From the IMG/VR virus record IMGVR_UViG_3300046529_000229, positions 1 to 39,371 of that record: DNA of 39,371 nt. One strand, given 5' to 3'. The stretch is from a virus. How positions within the stretch are numbered: the stretch's first letter is position 1; each line of letters begins with the position of its first letter. Both the position numbers and the translations under genes were made by a program. Of this stretch, positions 14,869-21,358 are shown in pieces. The notes below the pieces were generated by a model. The model had not been told where the DNA came from and searched no databases. It saw nothing but the letters and a program-made list of their open reading frames with translations.

Positions 14869-15161
14869 GATTGGCTCCCGGTGGCTTTGGCGATTGCGGC
14901 ATTGATGAACGCTATGTCGCATTCGGACGCTTTGACCATCCGGCGTGCGTACTTCAGCGCTTCGAGCAGATCGGGCGCGGCAGCCATCAGTCGAGCGTTG
15001 AGATGCGCTTCATCGTCAGACGGAAAGAAAGGGGAGCCGCTATAGGCCGATGCCGAACCTACGATCACGTTTGTTTCACCGAGAGAATCGTATTGCTTGA
15101 TAATCGTCGGAGATTGACTGCTTAGGCCCCACGGTCCCACCGTGTGCTTGATCTCGCTCAT
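14865..15161 (-). CDS. Conserved small phage protein (HTxGPW / NARLxAAAPDLL family)
   Basis: 98 residues from ATG 15161, with GGGAG upstream. It begins MSEIKHTVGPWGLSSQ and contains DDEAHLNARLMAAAPDLLEALKYA and a helical tail. The HTpGPW opening and the NARLIAAAPDLLxAL block are hallmarks of a widespread phage early-protein family of unknown function. It is translationally coupled (ATGA) to the next gene. Confidence 0.8.
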   Translation of the reverse strand: MSEIKHTVGPWGLSSQSPTIIKQYDSLGETNVIVGSASAYSGSPFFPSDDEAHLNARLMAAAPDLLEALKYARRMVKASECDIAFINAAIAKATGSQS

Positions 15162-15162
15162 T

Positions 15163-15534
15163 TCAATGCTCCCAAGCTGCAACTTCGCGGTCGACACGCT
15201 CCATCCACTCCTGCGCCATGACTTCGGAATCCTGCTCGATGTGCATGTGAATCAGCGCTCGAGCCATCACGCCGAACACGTTCACATTGCCGGCGAGCAA
15301 GTGAGCGCGCATTGCACCAGCCGCCCCTTCGTTCGCGCTCTGAAGGCCCGCGATGATGTCGATCGGCGTCATCTCTGCCATGCGCTTCACGATCAGCTCT
15401 TGCGTCCGCGCGGCGATCATCTCGTCTCGCGATTCTTCGCTGTCGATCGCGGCGTCGAGCTTGGACTTGGCGCGCTCGGTGGCGAAGTCGGCCATTGCGG
15501 CGGCTTGCTTGGCGCAGTAGTTGATGGTGCTCAT
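15163..15534 (-). CDS. Helical early protein of unknown function
   Basis: 123 residues from ATG 15534 (MSTINYCAKQAAAMADFATE). It is almost entirely alpha-helical and charged (RAKSKLDAAIDSEESRDEMIAART, IVKRMAEMTPIDIIAGL), with no signal peptide or membrane segment. The stop is two bases before the next start. I do not recognise a family. Spacing inside the operon supports expression. Confidence 0.65.
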   Translation of the reverse strand: MSTINYCAKQAAAMADFATERAKSKLDAAIDSEESRDEMIAARTQELIVKRMAEMTPIDIIAGLQSANEGAAGAMRAHLLAGNVNVFGVMARALIHMHIEQDSEVMAQEWMERVDREVAAWEH

Positions 15535-15536
15535 GT

Positions 15537-15674
15537 TCAGCCCCAGCAAACGTTGCGATAGTCGACGGTGCGACGGATGACCCAATGCCGCTTGCTCTCG
15601 ATCATCCACGGATCGATGCAGGTCAGTTCCATGTACGCGTTGGCGAGCAGGATGATGACGTTGTGCAGTTTCAT
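15537..15674 (-). CDS. Small hypothetical early protein
   Basis: 45 residues from ATG 15674 (MKLHNVIILLANAYMELTCI), with GGGAGAG 5-11 bases upstream. The N-terminal part is mildly hydrophobic; the C-terminal part is basic and aromatic (ESKRHWVIRRTVDYRN). It sits one base after the upstream stop and two bases before the next start. Function not recognised. Confidence 0.6.
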   Translation of the reverse strand: MKLHNVIILLANAYMELTCIDPWMIESKRHWVIRRTVDYRNVCWG

Positions 15675-15675
15675 C

Positions 15676-15975
15676 TCACTCTCCCGCGTAAGGGATGAAC
15701 TTGGCTTTCTGGTACTGACGCATCTCGCTTTGCGGATACGGCTGAAAGTTGTCGACCGGCGATGCACGCAGATACCAGTCGCCGTAAGAGCTGCCGTTGC
15801 CGCCGCTCGAGCTGCTGCCCGCCGCTGATGCGCTCGACGAGCCACCGAATGCGCCGGCCGCAGCTCCGACAGCACCGTTATTGCCACCGCCGTGGTGGCC
15901 GTGATTGGCCGATGCGGTGGATGCGTGAGCCGATGTGGCCAGCGCGAGAAGAAGGATTGCGAGAACTGATTTCAT
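15676..15975 (-). CDS. Secreted His/Gly/Ser-rich protein, first gene after PL
   Basis: 99 residues from ATG 15975 with GAGG upstream. A clear signal peptide, MKSVLAILLLALATSAHA, ends in AHA|S. The mature part starts STASANHGHHGGGNNGA, continues as a low-complexity Gly/Ser/Ala stretch, and ends in a polar, Tyr-rich segment (WYLRASPVDNFQPYPQ). There is no lipobox. As the first gene behind PL it would be the earliest leftward product, exported to the periplasm. No homologous function is known to me; roles could include superinfection exclusion or metal binding (His cluster), both speculative. Confidence 0.7.
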   Translation of the reverse strand: MKSVLAILLLALATSAHASTASANHGHHGGGNNGAVGAAAGAFGGSSSASAAGSSSSGGNGSSYGDWYLRASPVDNFQPYPQSEMRQYQKAKFIPYAGE

Positions 15976-16015
15976 GGCGACCTCACAGGGTTGGGTGTGT
16001 TGCTGCTGTGAGTTA

Positions 16016-16044
16016 ATCTTAGGCGCGGCTAAAGTCGCCGTCAA
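16016..16044 (-). promoter_or_regulatory. Promoter PL
   Basis: On the minus strand, -35 TTGACG (16044-16039), a 17-base spacer and -10 TAAGAT (16021-16016). It points at the leftward operon starting at 15975. Operator OL1 overlaps the spacer and the first bases of the -10. Confidence 0.85.
16019..16033. promoter_or_regulatory. Operator OL1
   Basis: TTAGGCGCGGCTAAA fits the 15-bp consensus TTAG-N6-CTAAA, an inverted repeat TTAG/CTAA. It overlaps the PL spacer and -10, so bound repressor would block RNA polymerase. Confidence 0.85.
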
Positions 16045-16052
16045 GAACTATT

Positions 16053-16067
16053 TTAGGCCAAGCTAAA
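16053..16067. promoter_or_regulatory. Operator OL2
   Basis: TTAGGCCAAGCTAAA fits the consensus exactly. Its centre is 34 bp from OL1, upstream of the PL -35. A half-site TTAGGC follows at 16071-16076. Confidence 0.8.
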
Positions 16068-16080
16068 CTTTTAGGCGAAC

Positions 16081-16103
16081 AAAAAGCCCGCGCGCGGCGG
16101 GCT
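16081..16103 (-). terminator. Intrinsic terminator of the cI operon
   Basis: On the minus strand, AGCCCGC / GCGGGCT form a 7-bp GC-rich stem around a 5-base loop, followed by TTTTGTT. It sits after the 62-residue ORF and before OL/PL, so it separates repressor transcription from the PL operon. Confidence 0.85.
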
Positions 16104-16115
16104 GTCGGGTGACGG

Positions 16116-16307
16116 TTACTGGTGGGGGGAGACTTCGCGGAGCAGTTCAGCGGCCATCTGGAGGCACTGTGCGAGCCTCCGTATGGCTGATATGTCGGTG
16201 GTCTGTTCGGGCTTGCTGGGGTACGGAATACGGCTCTTTAATTCTTTTCCTCGGGCAATCGGTATTACGGTCGTTACGGTCGTTTCTAGTTCGGCAGGCG
16301 CATTCAC
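16116..16307 (-). CDS. Small protein downstream of cI (GTG start)
   Basis: 63 residues from GTG 16307, preceded by GAGGGGG. The sequence is polar: MNAPAELETTVTTVIPIARG, then KELKSRIPYPSKPEQTTDISAIRRLAQCLQMAAELLREV, ending in a likely amphipathic helix. It lies 98 bases downstream of cI and upstream of an intrinsic terminator. It would therefore be expressed with the repressor in the lysogen, the place where lambda carries rexAB. Function unknown; a lysogeny-maintenance or exclusion role is only suggested by location. Confidence 0.6.
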   Translation of the reverse strand: MNAPAELETTVTTVIPIARGKELKSRIPYPSKPEQTTDISAIRRLAQCLQMAAELLREVSPHQ

Positions 16308-16405
16308 GGTACCCCCTCATGGGCAATTATTCGAAAACGCATTCTTTCTACAGGTGAATGCGTCGGCAAATATTGCGCTGCTATTAAACGTTTGCTAAGC
16401 AGGGT

Positions 16406-16795
16406 TTACCCGTTATTTACAATTTGTTTCGAGCCTTTGTTTTCGGGCCTCAGCAGCCGGTTGATGAAATAAATTGCGTCGTCACGGACTGGACCTTTCG
16501 TCTGATCTATAGATATCAGTGCGGTAATAATTTCCCGCATTTCCGGGCTCAAATTTCCCTGATCAGCGGGCCGCATTGGCCCCTCTCTAAATAGCAACCA
16601 TTCAGGCCTGATTTTAAGCAACTGGCATACGCGGATTGCATTGTCAGCGGTCAGGTTGCGAGCTGGCGTGATGGTTCCGGCCCCGATCCATGCAGAAACG
16701 GAGGGCGCACTGACGCCCAGCGCGGTCGCCAGTGCGTTCGGGGTGTAGTCGCTCTCAGCGAGCGCGGCGGCTAGTCGTGTGTTCCAGGTATCCAT
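16406..16795 (-). CDS. cI: CI-type repressor (short, HTH only)
   Basis: 129 residues. The N-terminal 65 residues form an XRE/lambda-repressor HTH domain: RLAAALAESDYTPNALATALGVSAPSVSAWIGAGTITPARNLTADNAIRVCQLLKIRPEWLLFREGP, with the recognition helix near VSAPSVSAWI. The C-terminal ~60 residues (LSPEMREIITALISIDQTKG..FINRLLRPE) are helical and do not contain the S24/LexA-type autoprotease domain of lambda CI. It is divergent from cro, and its ATG overlaps operator OR3, which implies autoregulation. It should keep PL and PR silent in the lysogen. Without a protease domain, induction may not use classical RecA-stimulated self-cleavage. Confidence 0.88.
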   Translation of the reverse strand: MDTWNTRLAAALAESDYTPNALATALGVSAPSVSAWIGAGTITPARNLTADNAIRVCQLLKIRPEWLLFREGPMRPADQGNLSPEMREIITALISIDQTKGPVRDDAIYFINRLLRPENKGSKQIVNNG

Positions 16796-16809
16796 TAGTT
16801 AAGCCTAAA
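16795..16809. promoter_or_regulatory. Operator OR3 (overlaps cI start)
   Basis: TTAGTTAAGCCTAAA fits TTAG-N6-CTAAA. Its first base is the first base of the cI ATG on the minus strand, so occupancy would block cI expression. Confidence 0.8.
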
Positions 16810-16819
16810 TTAATTTGTT

Positions 16820-16834
16820 TTAGCCGGACCTTGC
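16820..16834. promoter_or_regulatory. Operator OR2 (degenerate)
   Basis: TTAGCCGGACCTTGC keeps the left half TTAG and the CT of the right half. Its centre is 25 bp from OR3 and 23 bp from OR1, the even spacing expected for a three-operator array. Confidence 0.5.
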
Positions 16835-16859
16835 GTTCTGTCTTAGGTCGGCCTAAACT
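16831..16859 (+). promoter_or_regulatory. Promoter PR
   Basis: -35 TTGCGT (16831-16836), 17-base spacer, -10 TAAACT (16854-16859), directed at cro. OR1 overlaps the spacer and the -10 in the same way OL1 overlaps PL. Confidence 0.82.
16843..16857. promoter_or_regulatory. Operator OR1
   Basis: TTAGGTCGGCCTAAA fits TTAG-N6-CTAAA and covers the last part of the PR spacer and the first four bases of the -10. Confidence 0.85.
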
Positions 16860-16887
16860 CGCTCCTAAGTCACCAAGGAACCCCGCA

Positions 16888-17103
16888 ATGCACATCGATC
16901 CGAACGTTGTTATCGACCGCCTTGGCGGCACCGGCGCCGTCGCTCGCATCTGCGAGATCGAGGCTGCATCCGTCTCGGGCTGGCGCACGAGCAAGAACGG
17001 CATCCCGAAACCCTGGGTGAAGTTCCTGCGCCTTGCCTATCCGGAAGCGTTCCTTCCTGTTCACGCTGAACCCAAAGTTCGGCGCGAGCCCACTACTGCA
17101 TAA
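16888..17103 (+). CDS. cro: Cro-like regulator
   Basis: 71 residues. DRLGGTGAVARICEIEAASVSGWRTSKNGIPKPWVKFLRLAYPEAF is the Cro/YdaS-type helix-turn-helix found opposite CI in many phages of Gram-negative hosts. AAGGA lies 9 bases before the ATG. It is the first gene behind PR. It would bind the same TTAG-N6-CTAAA operators, favouring OR3 if it acts like lambda Cro. Confidence 0.85.
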   Translation: MHIDPNVVIDRLGGTGAVARICEIEAASVSGWRTSKNGIPKPWVKFLRLAYPEAFLPVHAEPKVRREPTTA

Positions 17104-17134
17104 AAACAATCCATCAACCTAAAGGGGAACCTCT

Positions 17135-17362
17135 ATGTCTCGGCGTGCTGAATTCCGCAACGAAGTCAAAACGCGTCTGCGTGATGAGGTCTACACGAGG
17201 CTTCAGGATTTCAAACAGCTCAACTTCATCGACAGCGATTCGGCCGCTCTGGCTCGCCTGGCTGAAATGCTGTTGTGTGGAATTGTCCCTGCGCAGCGAA
17301 TAGGCGTCAGTGACGATTCGGACCATCAGTCCCCACGAGGGACGCTTCGGGATGCTGCATGA
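17135..17362 (+). CDS. Small early protein, possible ribbon-helix-helix
   Basis: 75 residues with AGGGGA upstream of the ATG. MSRRAEFRNEVKTRLRDEVY, followed by TRLQDFKQLNFIDSDSAALARLAEMLLCG, has the beta-strand then two-helix rhythm of Arc/MetJ-type (CopG) proteins. It occupies the position of cII in lambda but does not look like CII. Its stop overlaps the next start (ATGA). DNA binding is inference from the pattern. Confidence 0.65.
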   Translation: MSRRAEFRNEVKTRLRDEVYTRLQDFKQLNFIDSDSAALARLAEMLLCGIVPAQRIGVSDDSDHQSPRGTLRDAA

Positions 17363-17553
17363 CCGACCAAAACAAGCAGTACACGGTGGAAATTCCCGCG
17401 GGGGAAGCAGAGTTGATCGAGCAGGGCGCAGCAGAGCAGGGTGTTTCCACCCCTGACTTCATGGTGTATTGCGTCCGCGCCTTCTCGTTCGGCATCAATT
17501 ACGCAATTCGCATGCTGCCCAAGCAGGGACAACCTGGGCCGCGGGAGGACTGA
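17359..17553 (+). CDS. Small early protein, RHH-like
   Basis: 64 residues. QYTVEIPAGEAELIEQGAAE, followed by QGVSTPDFMVYCVRAFSFG, is a short strand plus two helices, again reminiscent of ribbon-helix-helix regulators or toxin-antitoxin DNA-binding parts. No toxin partner is next to it. It is coupled by ATGA to the gene before it. Confidence 0.6.
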   Translation: MTDQNKQYTVEIPAGEAELIEQGAAEQGVSTPDFMVYCVRAFSFGINYAIRMLPKQGQPGPRED

Positions 17554-17554
17554 C

Positions 17555-17629
17555 ATGGATCTGTTCTGTGCAGGGTGGATGATGGGCGTGATAGCGCTCT
17601 GTGCTGTCGGATGCTGGAGATCAGTATGA
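17555..17629 (+). CDS. 24-residue hydrophobic peptide
   Basis: MDLFCAGWMMGVIALCAVGC then WRSV. A strong SD, GGGAGG, lies 6-11 bases upstream, and the stop overlaps the replication-initiator start (ATGA). It is nearly a single membrane helix. It may simply couple translation to the next gene or be a real membrane peptide. Confidence 0.5.
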   Translation: MDLFCAGWMMGVIALCAVGCWRSV

Positions 17630-18288
17630 AGTTGCGCATCAAAAACTGGGCGAAATTCCAGCATTTCAAAGACCGTCGGCCGCCATGGGTGAAGCTCTAT
17701 CGCGACATTCTCGACGATCGCGAATGGCATCGGCTCGAACCATCTGCAGCAAAAGTGCTGGTGATGCTCTGGCTAATCGCCAGCGAATCAGATGGATATC
17801 TTCCTGATTCCGATGAATTGGCCTTCAGACTTCGAATCACAGAAACGGAAGTTATCGAGGCGATATCAGGGCTCGGATGGTGGCTAGAACAAGTTGATGA
17901 CACAGGCGATATCGCATGCGATGACGACCCGATATCAGATGGATATCAAGAGGATCGCCTAGAGAAGAGAAGAGAAGAGACAGAGACAGAGGAAGAGACA
18001 GAGAAGAAACCTCGCGCTGCGCGCTTCGACCCGCAAGCGTGTCTCGAATCTTGGGGAACGGAGTCAGGGGTCGCTCGTGACTGGCTAGCCGTTCGCAAGG
18101 CCAAGCGCCTGACGGCGACTGAAACCGCATTGAACGGCGTGAAGGCTGAGGCCGACAAGGCTGGTGTATCGATGGATGAAGCCTTGCGCACTTGCTGTCT
18201 GCGCGGCTGGGGTGGCTTCAAGGCTGATTGGCTGACGAACCAAGCAAACGGCCGCATGAACGGCCACTCCGACAACCCATTCGCCTAA
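17626..18288 (+). CDS. Replication initiator (lambda O-like)
   Basis: 220 residues. The N-terminus MKLRIKNWAKFQHFKDRRPP, then WVKLYRDILDDREWHRLEPSAAKVLVMLWLIASE, is the winged-helix origin-binding domain of phage initiators. A highly charged linker (EKRREETETEEETEKK) follows, then a C-terminal helicase-contact-like part ending RGWGGFKADWL. It should bind the phage origin and recruit the helicase encoded two genes on. Within its coding sequence are five GATATC-centred repeats followed by a purine-only-like tract, matching the way lambda places ori inside O. Start chosen by the GGAG 8 bases upstream and the ATGA overlap. Confidence 0.8.
   Translation: MKLRIKNWAKFQHFKDRRPPWVKLYRDILDDREWHRLEPSAAKVLVMLWLIASESDGYLPDSDELAFRLRITETEVIEAISGLGWWLEQVDDTGDIACDDDPISDGYQEDRLEKRREETETEEETEKKPRAARFDPQACLESWGTESGVARDWLAVRKAKRLTATETALNGVKAEADKAGVSMDEALRTCCLRGWGGFKADWLTNQANGRMNGHSDNPFA
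17787..18010. other. Candidate replication origin (iterons plus purine tract)
   Basis: GATATC occurs five times in 153 bases (17795, 17862, 17908, 17931, 17942), and the 14-mer ATCAGATGGATATC occurs twice (17787-17800, 17934-17947). A strongly purine-biased run (17961-18010) built from AGAGA/CAGAG units follows directly. Iterons next to a strand-asymmetric tract inside the initiator gene is the lambdoid origin arrangement. Confidence 0.6.
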
Positions 18289-18292
18289 CGCC

Positions 18293-18808
18293 ATGAGCCA
18301 ACTTCCTCGCAATGCCGAAAGCCTGATCGCCATGCGCACGGCTGAGAAACCGTCGGTGCCTGATCTGCCGATCCTGATCTCGCTGGTTGGCTCGCTCGGG
18401 TTCAACAACCTGACGCTGTACGCCAACGCGGGCACGGCCTACGACTGGCATCTGATCGCCGGTCTTGAGGTCGAAGTGCTCGCCTCCGCTGCTACGCCGT
18501 TTAGCCAGCTCCTGAGCCTGCTGGCTGCCATTGCTGCCGCCGTGCCGAAGCACATGGTCCTGACGTTCGTCGACGGCCCGCGCATCGATTGCGGCGAAAT
18601 GCGTACGGTTACCGACTTCGCCCTGTTCGACTGGTTCCCGATGACCATCACGCCAATCAACGCTGCGCCTGCTGCGCACATCGAGGCGTGGAACTCAGGC
18701 CGGATCATCGAACAGAAGCTCTGGAAAGCGCTCGGGAAGGAACTCCCGATCCCCTACGAAAAAGCCATGGACCTCGTGGTCCAGATCGCCAAGGAGAACC
18801 AGCAGTGA
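18293..18808 (+). CDS. Early protein of unknown function between initiator and helicase
   Basis: 171 residues. The sequence is mixed alpha/beta with several hydrophobic strands (DLPILISLVGSLGFNNLTLY, HMVLTFVDG) and a helical C-terminus (IIEQKLWKALGKELPIPYEKAMDLVVQIAKEN). No signal peptide. Position between initiator and helicase might suggest a helicase loader, but it lacks Walker motifs and I do not recognise it. The stop overlaps the helicase GTG start by 4 bases. Confidence 0.6.
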   Translation: MSQLPRNAESLIAMRTAEKPSVPDLPILISLVGSLGFNNLTLYANAGTAYDWHLIAGLEVEVLASAATPFSQLLSLLAAIAAAVPKHMVLTFVDGPRIDCGEMRTVTDFALFDWFPMTITPINAAPAAHIEAWNSGRIIEQKLWKALGKELPIPYEKAMDLVVQIAKENQQ

Positions 18809-19770
18809 AAATGATCCCGGATAACGTGGATTGGCAAGCCTACGTCAGCGACGAGAACGACGGCCGCGCAGACGTACGGCCCGCTTCAGAATTCGTCGAC
18901 GAACTGATTGAGCGCCTGCACGGCGCCAAGTCGCAGGAGATCTATGGCCTGCTGACGCCGTGGGCTTCAATCGGTCAAGACCTCGCGTTCCGCCCTGGCG
19001 AAGTGAGCCTGTGGGGCGGCGTCAACGGTCACGGCAAGTCCGCGGTGCTTGGTTACGTGATGCTTCACGGCATGGCAACCGGCGAGCGCGTATGCATTGC
19101 TTCGATGGAAATGAAGCCGATGGACACGCTCGATCGCCTCGCACGTCAGGCCGCATGCGCCGAGAAAACCCCCGCGCAATACCTCAGCAACTTTGGCCGG
19201 TGGACCGACGATCGTCTGTGGATCTACAACCACGTCGGCACGGTCAAGCGCGATCGCATGCTCGCCGTCGCACGCTACTGCCGGCGCGAGCTGGGCGTGA
19301 AGCACATGGTGATCGACAGCCTGCTCAAGTGCGGCATCGCTCCGGACGACTACGCCGGCCAGAAAAACTTCGTCGACGAACTCTGCTCGCTGGCACGCGA
19401 TACCGATCTGCACATTCACCTCGTGCATCACGCGCGCAAAAGCGAGAAGGAATCGAACGTGCCAGACAAGTTCGACCTGAAGGGCGCAGGGGAAATCACC
19501 GACCTCGTCGACAACGTGCTCATCGTGCATCGCAACAAGGCGAAAGAGGCTGATCTGCGCAAAGACATGACGCCTGAGAAACGCGAGGTCGTGCTTGCAC
19601 AGGCCGACACCGTGCTGATCTGCGCCAAGCAGCGCCACTACACATGGGAAGGCAACCTGAAGCTGTGGTTCGACCCGGCAAGCCTTCAGTTCCGCGATCA
19701 GCGTCAGCACGGCGCGACAGCACTCGACCTTGGCAAGAGCCAATGGATGCCGGTATGGGGGCGAGCATGA
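18805..19770 (+). CDS. Replicative DNA helicase, RecA-like DnaB/T7 gp4 type
   Basis: 321 residues from GTG 18805, which has AAGGAG 8 bases upstream and a GTGA overlap with the gene before; the first ATG is at 18811. Walker A GGVNGHGKS (Lys78), the MEMKPMDTLDRLARQ motif after strand 2, Walker B HMVIDS (Asp171), the HLVHHARK sensor-type motif and KGAGEITDLVDNVL are all visible, as in DnaB, T7 gp4 and Twinkle helicase domains. There is no N-terminal primase or zinc domain, so priming would use host DnaG. It unwinds DNA at the fork after loading by the O-like protein. Confidence 0.88.
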   Translation: MKMIPDNVDWQAYVSDENDGRADVRPASEFVDELIERLHGAKSQEIYGLLTPWASIGQDLAFRPGEVSLWGGVNGHGKSAVLGYVMLHGMATGERVCIASMEMKPMDTLDRLARQAACAEKTPAQYLSNFGRWTDDRLWIYNHVGTVKRDRMLAVARYCRRELGVKHMVIDSLLKCGIAPDDYAGQKNFVDELCSLARDTDLHIHLVHHARKSEKESNVPDKFDLKGAGEITDLVDNVLIVHRNKAKEADLRKDMTPEKREVVLAQADTVLICAKQRHYTWEGNLKLWFDPASLQFRDQRQHGATALDLGKSQWMPVWGRA

Positions 19771-20060
19771 CCCAATCCAGTACGCACGCGCGTGAATTGA
19801 CCGACTGGCTCAGCGTCGAGGACCAGTTACCAGAGATAGATTTTTCGGCACCGGAATACATGCGGCGAGTTGGCGTTATCGCATGCTGGGGGAGTAAGCC
19901 GGAGCAGGTCGCGGAAATGAGCTATGTATCCAACGCCTACGCCAAGACGGTGAAAGGGCGGGCGCCGCGTTTCGAATGGCAAGGAAGGGTTTCGCCGTGG
20001 AAGGTCACGCACTGGATGCCATTACCCATTCCGCCCATGAGCGGCAAGGAGCCAGCATGA
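19767..20060 (+). CDS. DUF551-type phage protein
   Basis: 97 residues from ATG 19767 (ATGA overlap with the helicase). TDWLSVEDQLPE near the start and VTHWMPLPIPP at the end bracket a variable middle; W(I/L)xVxxxLPE....xHWMPLPxPP is the DUF551 signature. Function is unknown, although it is very common in early regions of temperate phages. It ends in an ATGA overlap with the next gene. Confidence 0.85.
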   Translation: MTQSSTHARELTDWLSVEDQLPEIDFSAPEYMRRVGVIACWGSKPEQVAEMSYVSNAYAKTVKGRAPRFEWQGRVSPWKVTHWMPLPIPPMSGKEPA

Positions 20061-20200
20061 CCACCACAGTCCTGCTCGTCTTCCTCCTGTGCGCGCTCTC
20101 GATCGCGCTGCATGACCGGCGAATCACGCATCGGCAATTCACTTGGTGGGCGGTGCAGTCGATCGCCCTGGCGATGTTTGTTACGGGGAGAGTGCTTTGA
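20057..20200 (+). CDS. Small membrane protein
   Basis: 47 residues with two hydrophobic segments (TTTVLLVFLLCALSIAL, residues ~2-18, and WWAVQSIALAMFVTG, ~30-44) joined by a basic loop HDRRITHRQF. That predicts a hairpin in the inner membrane. Both ends overlap neighbours by 4 bases, which supports translation. Function unknown. Confidence 0.6.
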   Translation: MTTTVLLVFLLCALSIALHDRRITHRQFTWWAVQSIALAMFVTGRVL

Positions 20201-20523
20201 CCAAAATCTATGTCGCGGGTCCGATGACGGGAATCGAAGAATTGAACTTTCCGCTTTTCAACGCTGAATCTGCGCGACTTCGCGCACTCGGCTGGGAAGT
20301 CGTGAATCCGGCCGAGGTTCAACCTGACCAGTCGGCGCAATGGATCGACTGCATGCTGGCCGATATTCCGGCGCTCATGGCGTGCGATTACCTTGCGCTT
20401 CTTCCTGGATGGGAAAACTCGAAGGGCGCCCGCATCGAGCATTGCATCGCTTTGAACCACGGCATGAATGTATTGATGGCTTCTGACATCGTCTGGCCGG
20501 TAGCTCCGGAGGCTACATGCTGA
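20197..20523 (+). CDS. DUF4406 protein, nucleoside deoxyribosyltransferase-like fold
   Basis: 108 residues from TTG 20197, which has GGGAG upstream and overlaps the preceding stop. (M)TKIYVAGPMTGIEELNFPLFNAESARLRALGWEVVNPAE, CMLADIPALMACDYLALLPGWENSKGARIEHCIALNHGM is the DUF4406 pattern: a Rossmann-like fold related to nucleoside 2-deoxyribosyltransferases (AGPM(T/S) near the N-terminus, LPGWExSKGAxxE in the middle). It may act on nucleotides, but a specific reaction is not established. Family members normally start MKIYxAGPM, which supports the TTG start. Confidence 0.85.
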   Translation: MTKIYVAGPMTGIEELNFPLFNAESARLRALGWEVVNPAEVQPDQSAQWIDCMLADIPALMACDYLALLPGWENSKGARIEHCIALNHGMNVLMASDIVWPVAPEATC

Positions 20524-21029
20524 TCGTCTCGATTGATCCGGGCCTGTCTGGCGCCATCGCGGCCTTGGACGGTGCTGGCGTGCGCGGCGTGCATGACATG
20601 CCCACTCGGCCCGTTCCGAAGGCCTCAGGCAAGACCAAAAACGAAGTCGATCCCAAGGCATTGCGCGACATTCTTCGCAAGCTCATTCCTGCTGACGAAG
20701 CGGCGATCGTCGTGATGGAGGCTATGCATGCGTTCATGGGCGGCGGCGAAGAACGCAAGGGCTCCATGTCATCTCAGGCATCGCTGGCCGCTACCAAAGC
20801 GGTCATTTGCACGGTCTGTGAGCTGTCTGGCTTTGACGTGGCATTCGTGACGCCCCGCGAATGGCAGAGGCAATTCGGAATCCGCAAGACGGAGAGCGAG
20901 ACGACGAAACAGCAGTCGCTGCGCATTGCTCGCCAACTCTTTGGCAATCAGCATTGCCCGCTTGCCAAGCACGACGGTAGAGCTGATGCGCTTCTGCTGG
21001 GCCGCTACGCGCAGAGGCACTTCGTATGA
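20517..21029 (+). CDS. RuvC-like Holliday junction resolvase
   Basis: 170 residues with GGAGG before the ATG. The RNase H fold carboxylates are visible: Asp7 in VSIDPGLSGAI, Glu68 in VVMEAMHAF, and Asp153/Asp157 in KHDGRADALLLG. The middle has QASLAATKAVICTV and a TPREWQRQFG segment common to phage RuvC-like proteins. It would cut four-way junctions produced by the phage recombination system or by replication, preparing DNA for packaging. It overlaps DUF4406 by 7 bases and the next gene by 4. Confidence 0.9.
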   Translation: MLIVSIDPGLSGAIAALDGAGVRGVHDMPTRPVPKASGKTKNEVDPKALRDILRKLIPADEAAIVVMEAMHAFMGGGEERKGSMSSQASLAATKAVICTVCELSGFDVAFVTPREWQRQFGIRKTESETTKQQSLRIARQLFGNQHCPLAKHDGRADALLLGRYAQRHFV

Positions 21030-21358
21030 GCTACGGCAACCCGACCAAGATGCTCGCCATCGCCCGCGAGCGCATGACACCCGAGCAGTGGGCGAAGTTC
21101 GAAGCCGACTTCGAGCACTTCTGTGCGTATTGCGGGCTCAACCCGATGGCGCTCGGCGGCCATCATGAGCATGACATCGCATTCAGTTGGGCCAAATGGG
21201 CCTATCTCAGCGCGCGACCTGTCGAATGGACGGACAACGAGCACATCCGCGACGCCTATTTCGAGAAGATCGCCATCGCATCGATGACCGACGAGCAGGC
21301 GCAGCGCAGTCTGCAACGCTTCAGCATGTGGCAACGGATGAAGGGAGAGACGGCATGA
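21026..21358 (+). CDS. Small hypothetical early protein
   Basis: 110 residues. The mostly helical sequence starts MSYGNPTKMLAIARERMTPE and contains a single CAYC motif, an Asp/His-rich HHEHDIAFSWAKWAY segment, and a C-terminal helix (DEQAQRSLQRFSMWQRM). There are not enough Cys/His for a clear zinc finger. It is coupled to RuvC (ATGA) and to the next 33-codon ORF. Not recognised. Confidence 0.6.
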   Translation: MSYGNPTKMLAIARERMTPEQWAKFEADFEHFCAYCGLNPMALGGHHEHDIAFSWAKWAYLSARPVEWTDNEHIRDAYFEKIAIASMTDEQAQRSLQRFSMWQRMKGETA

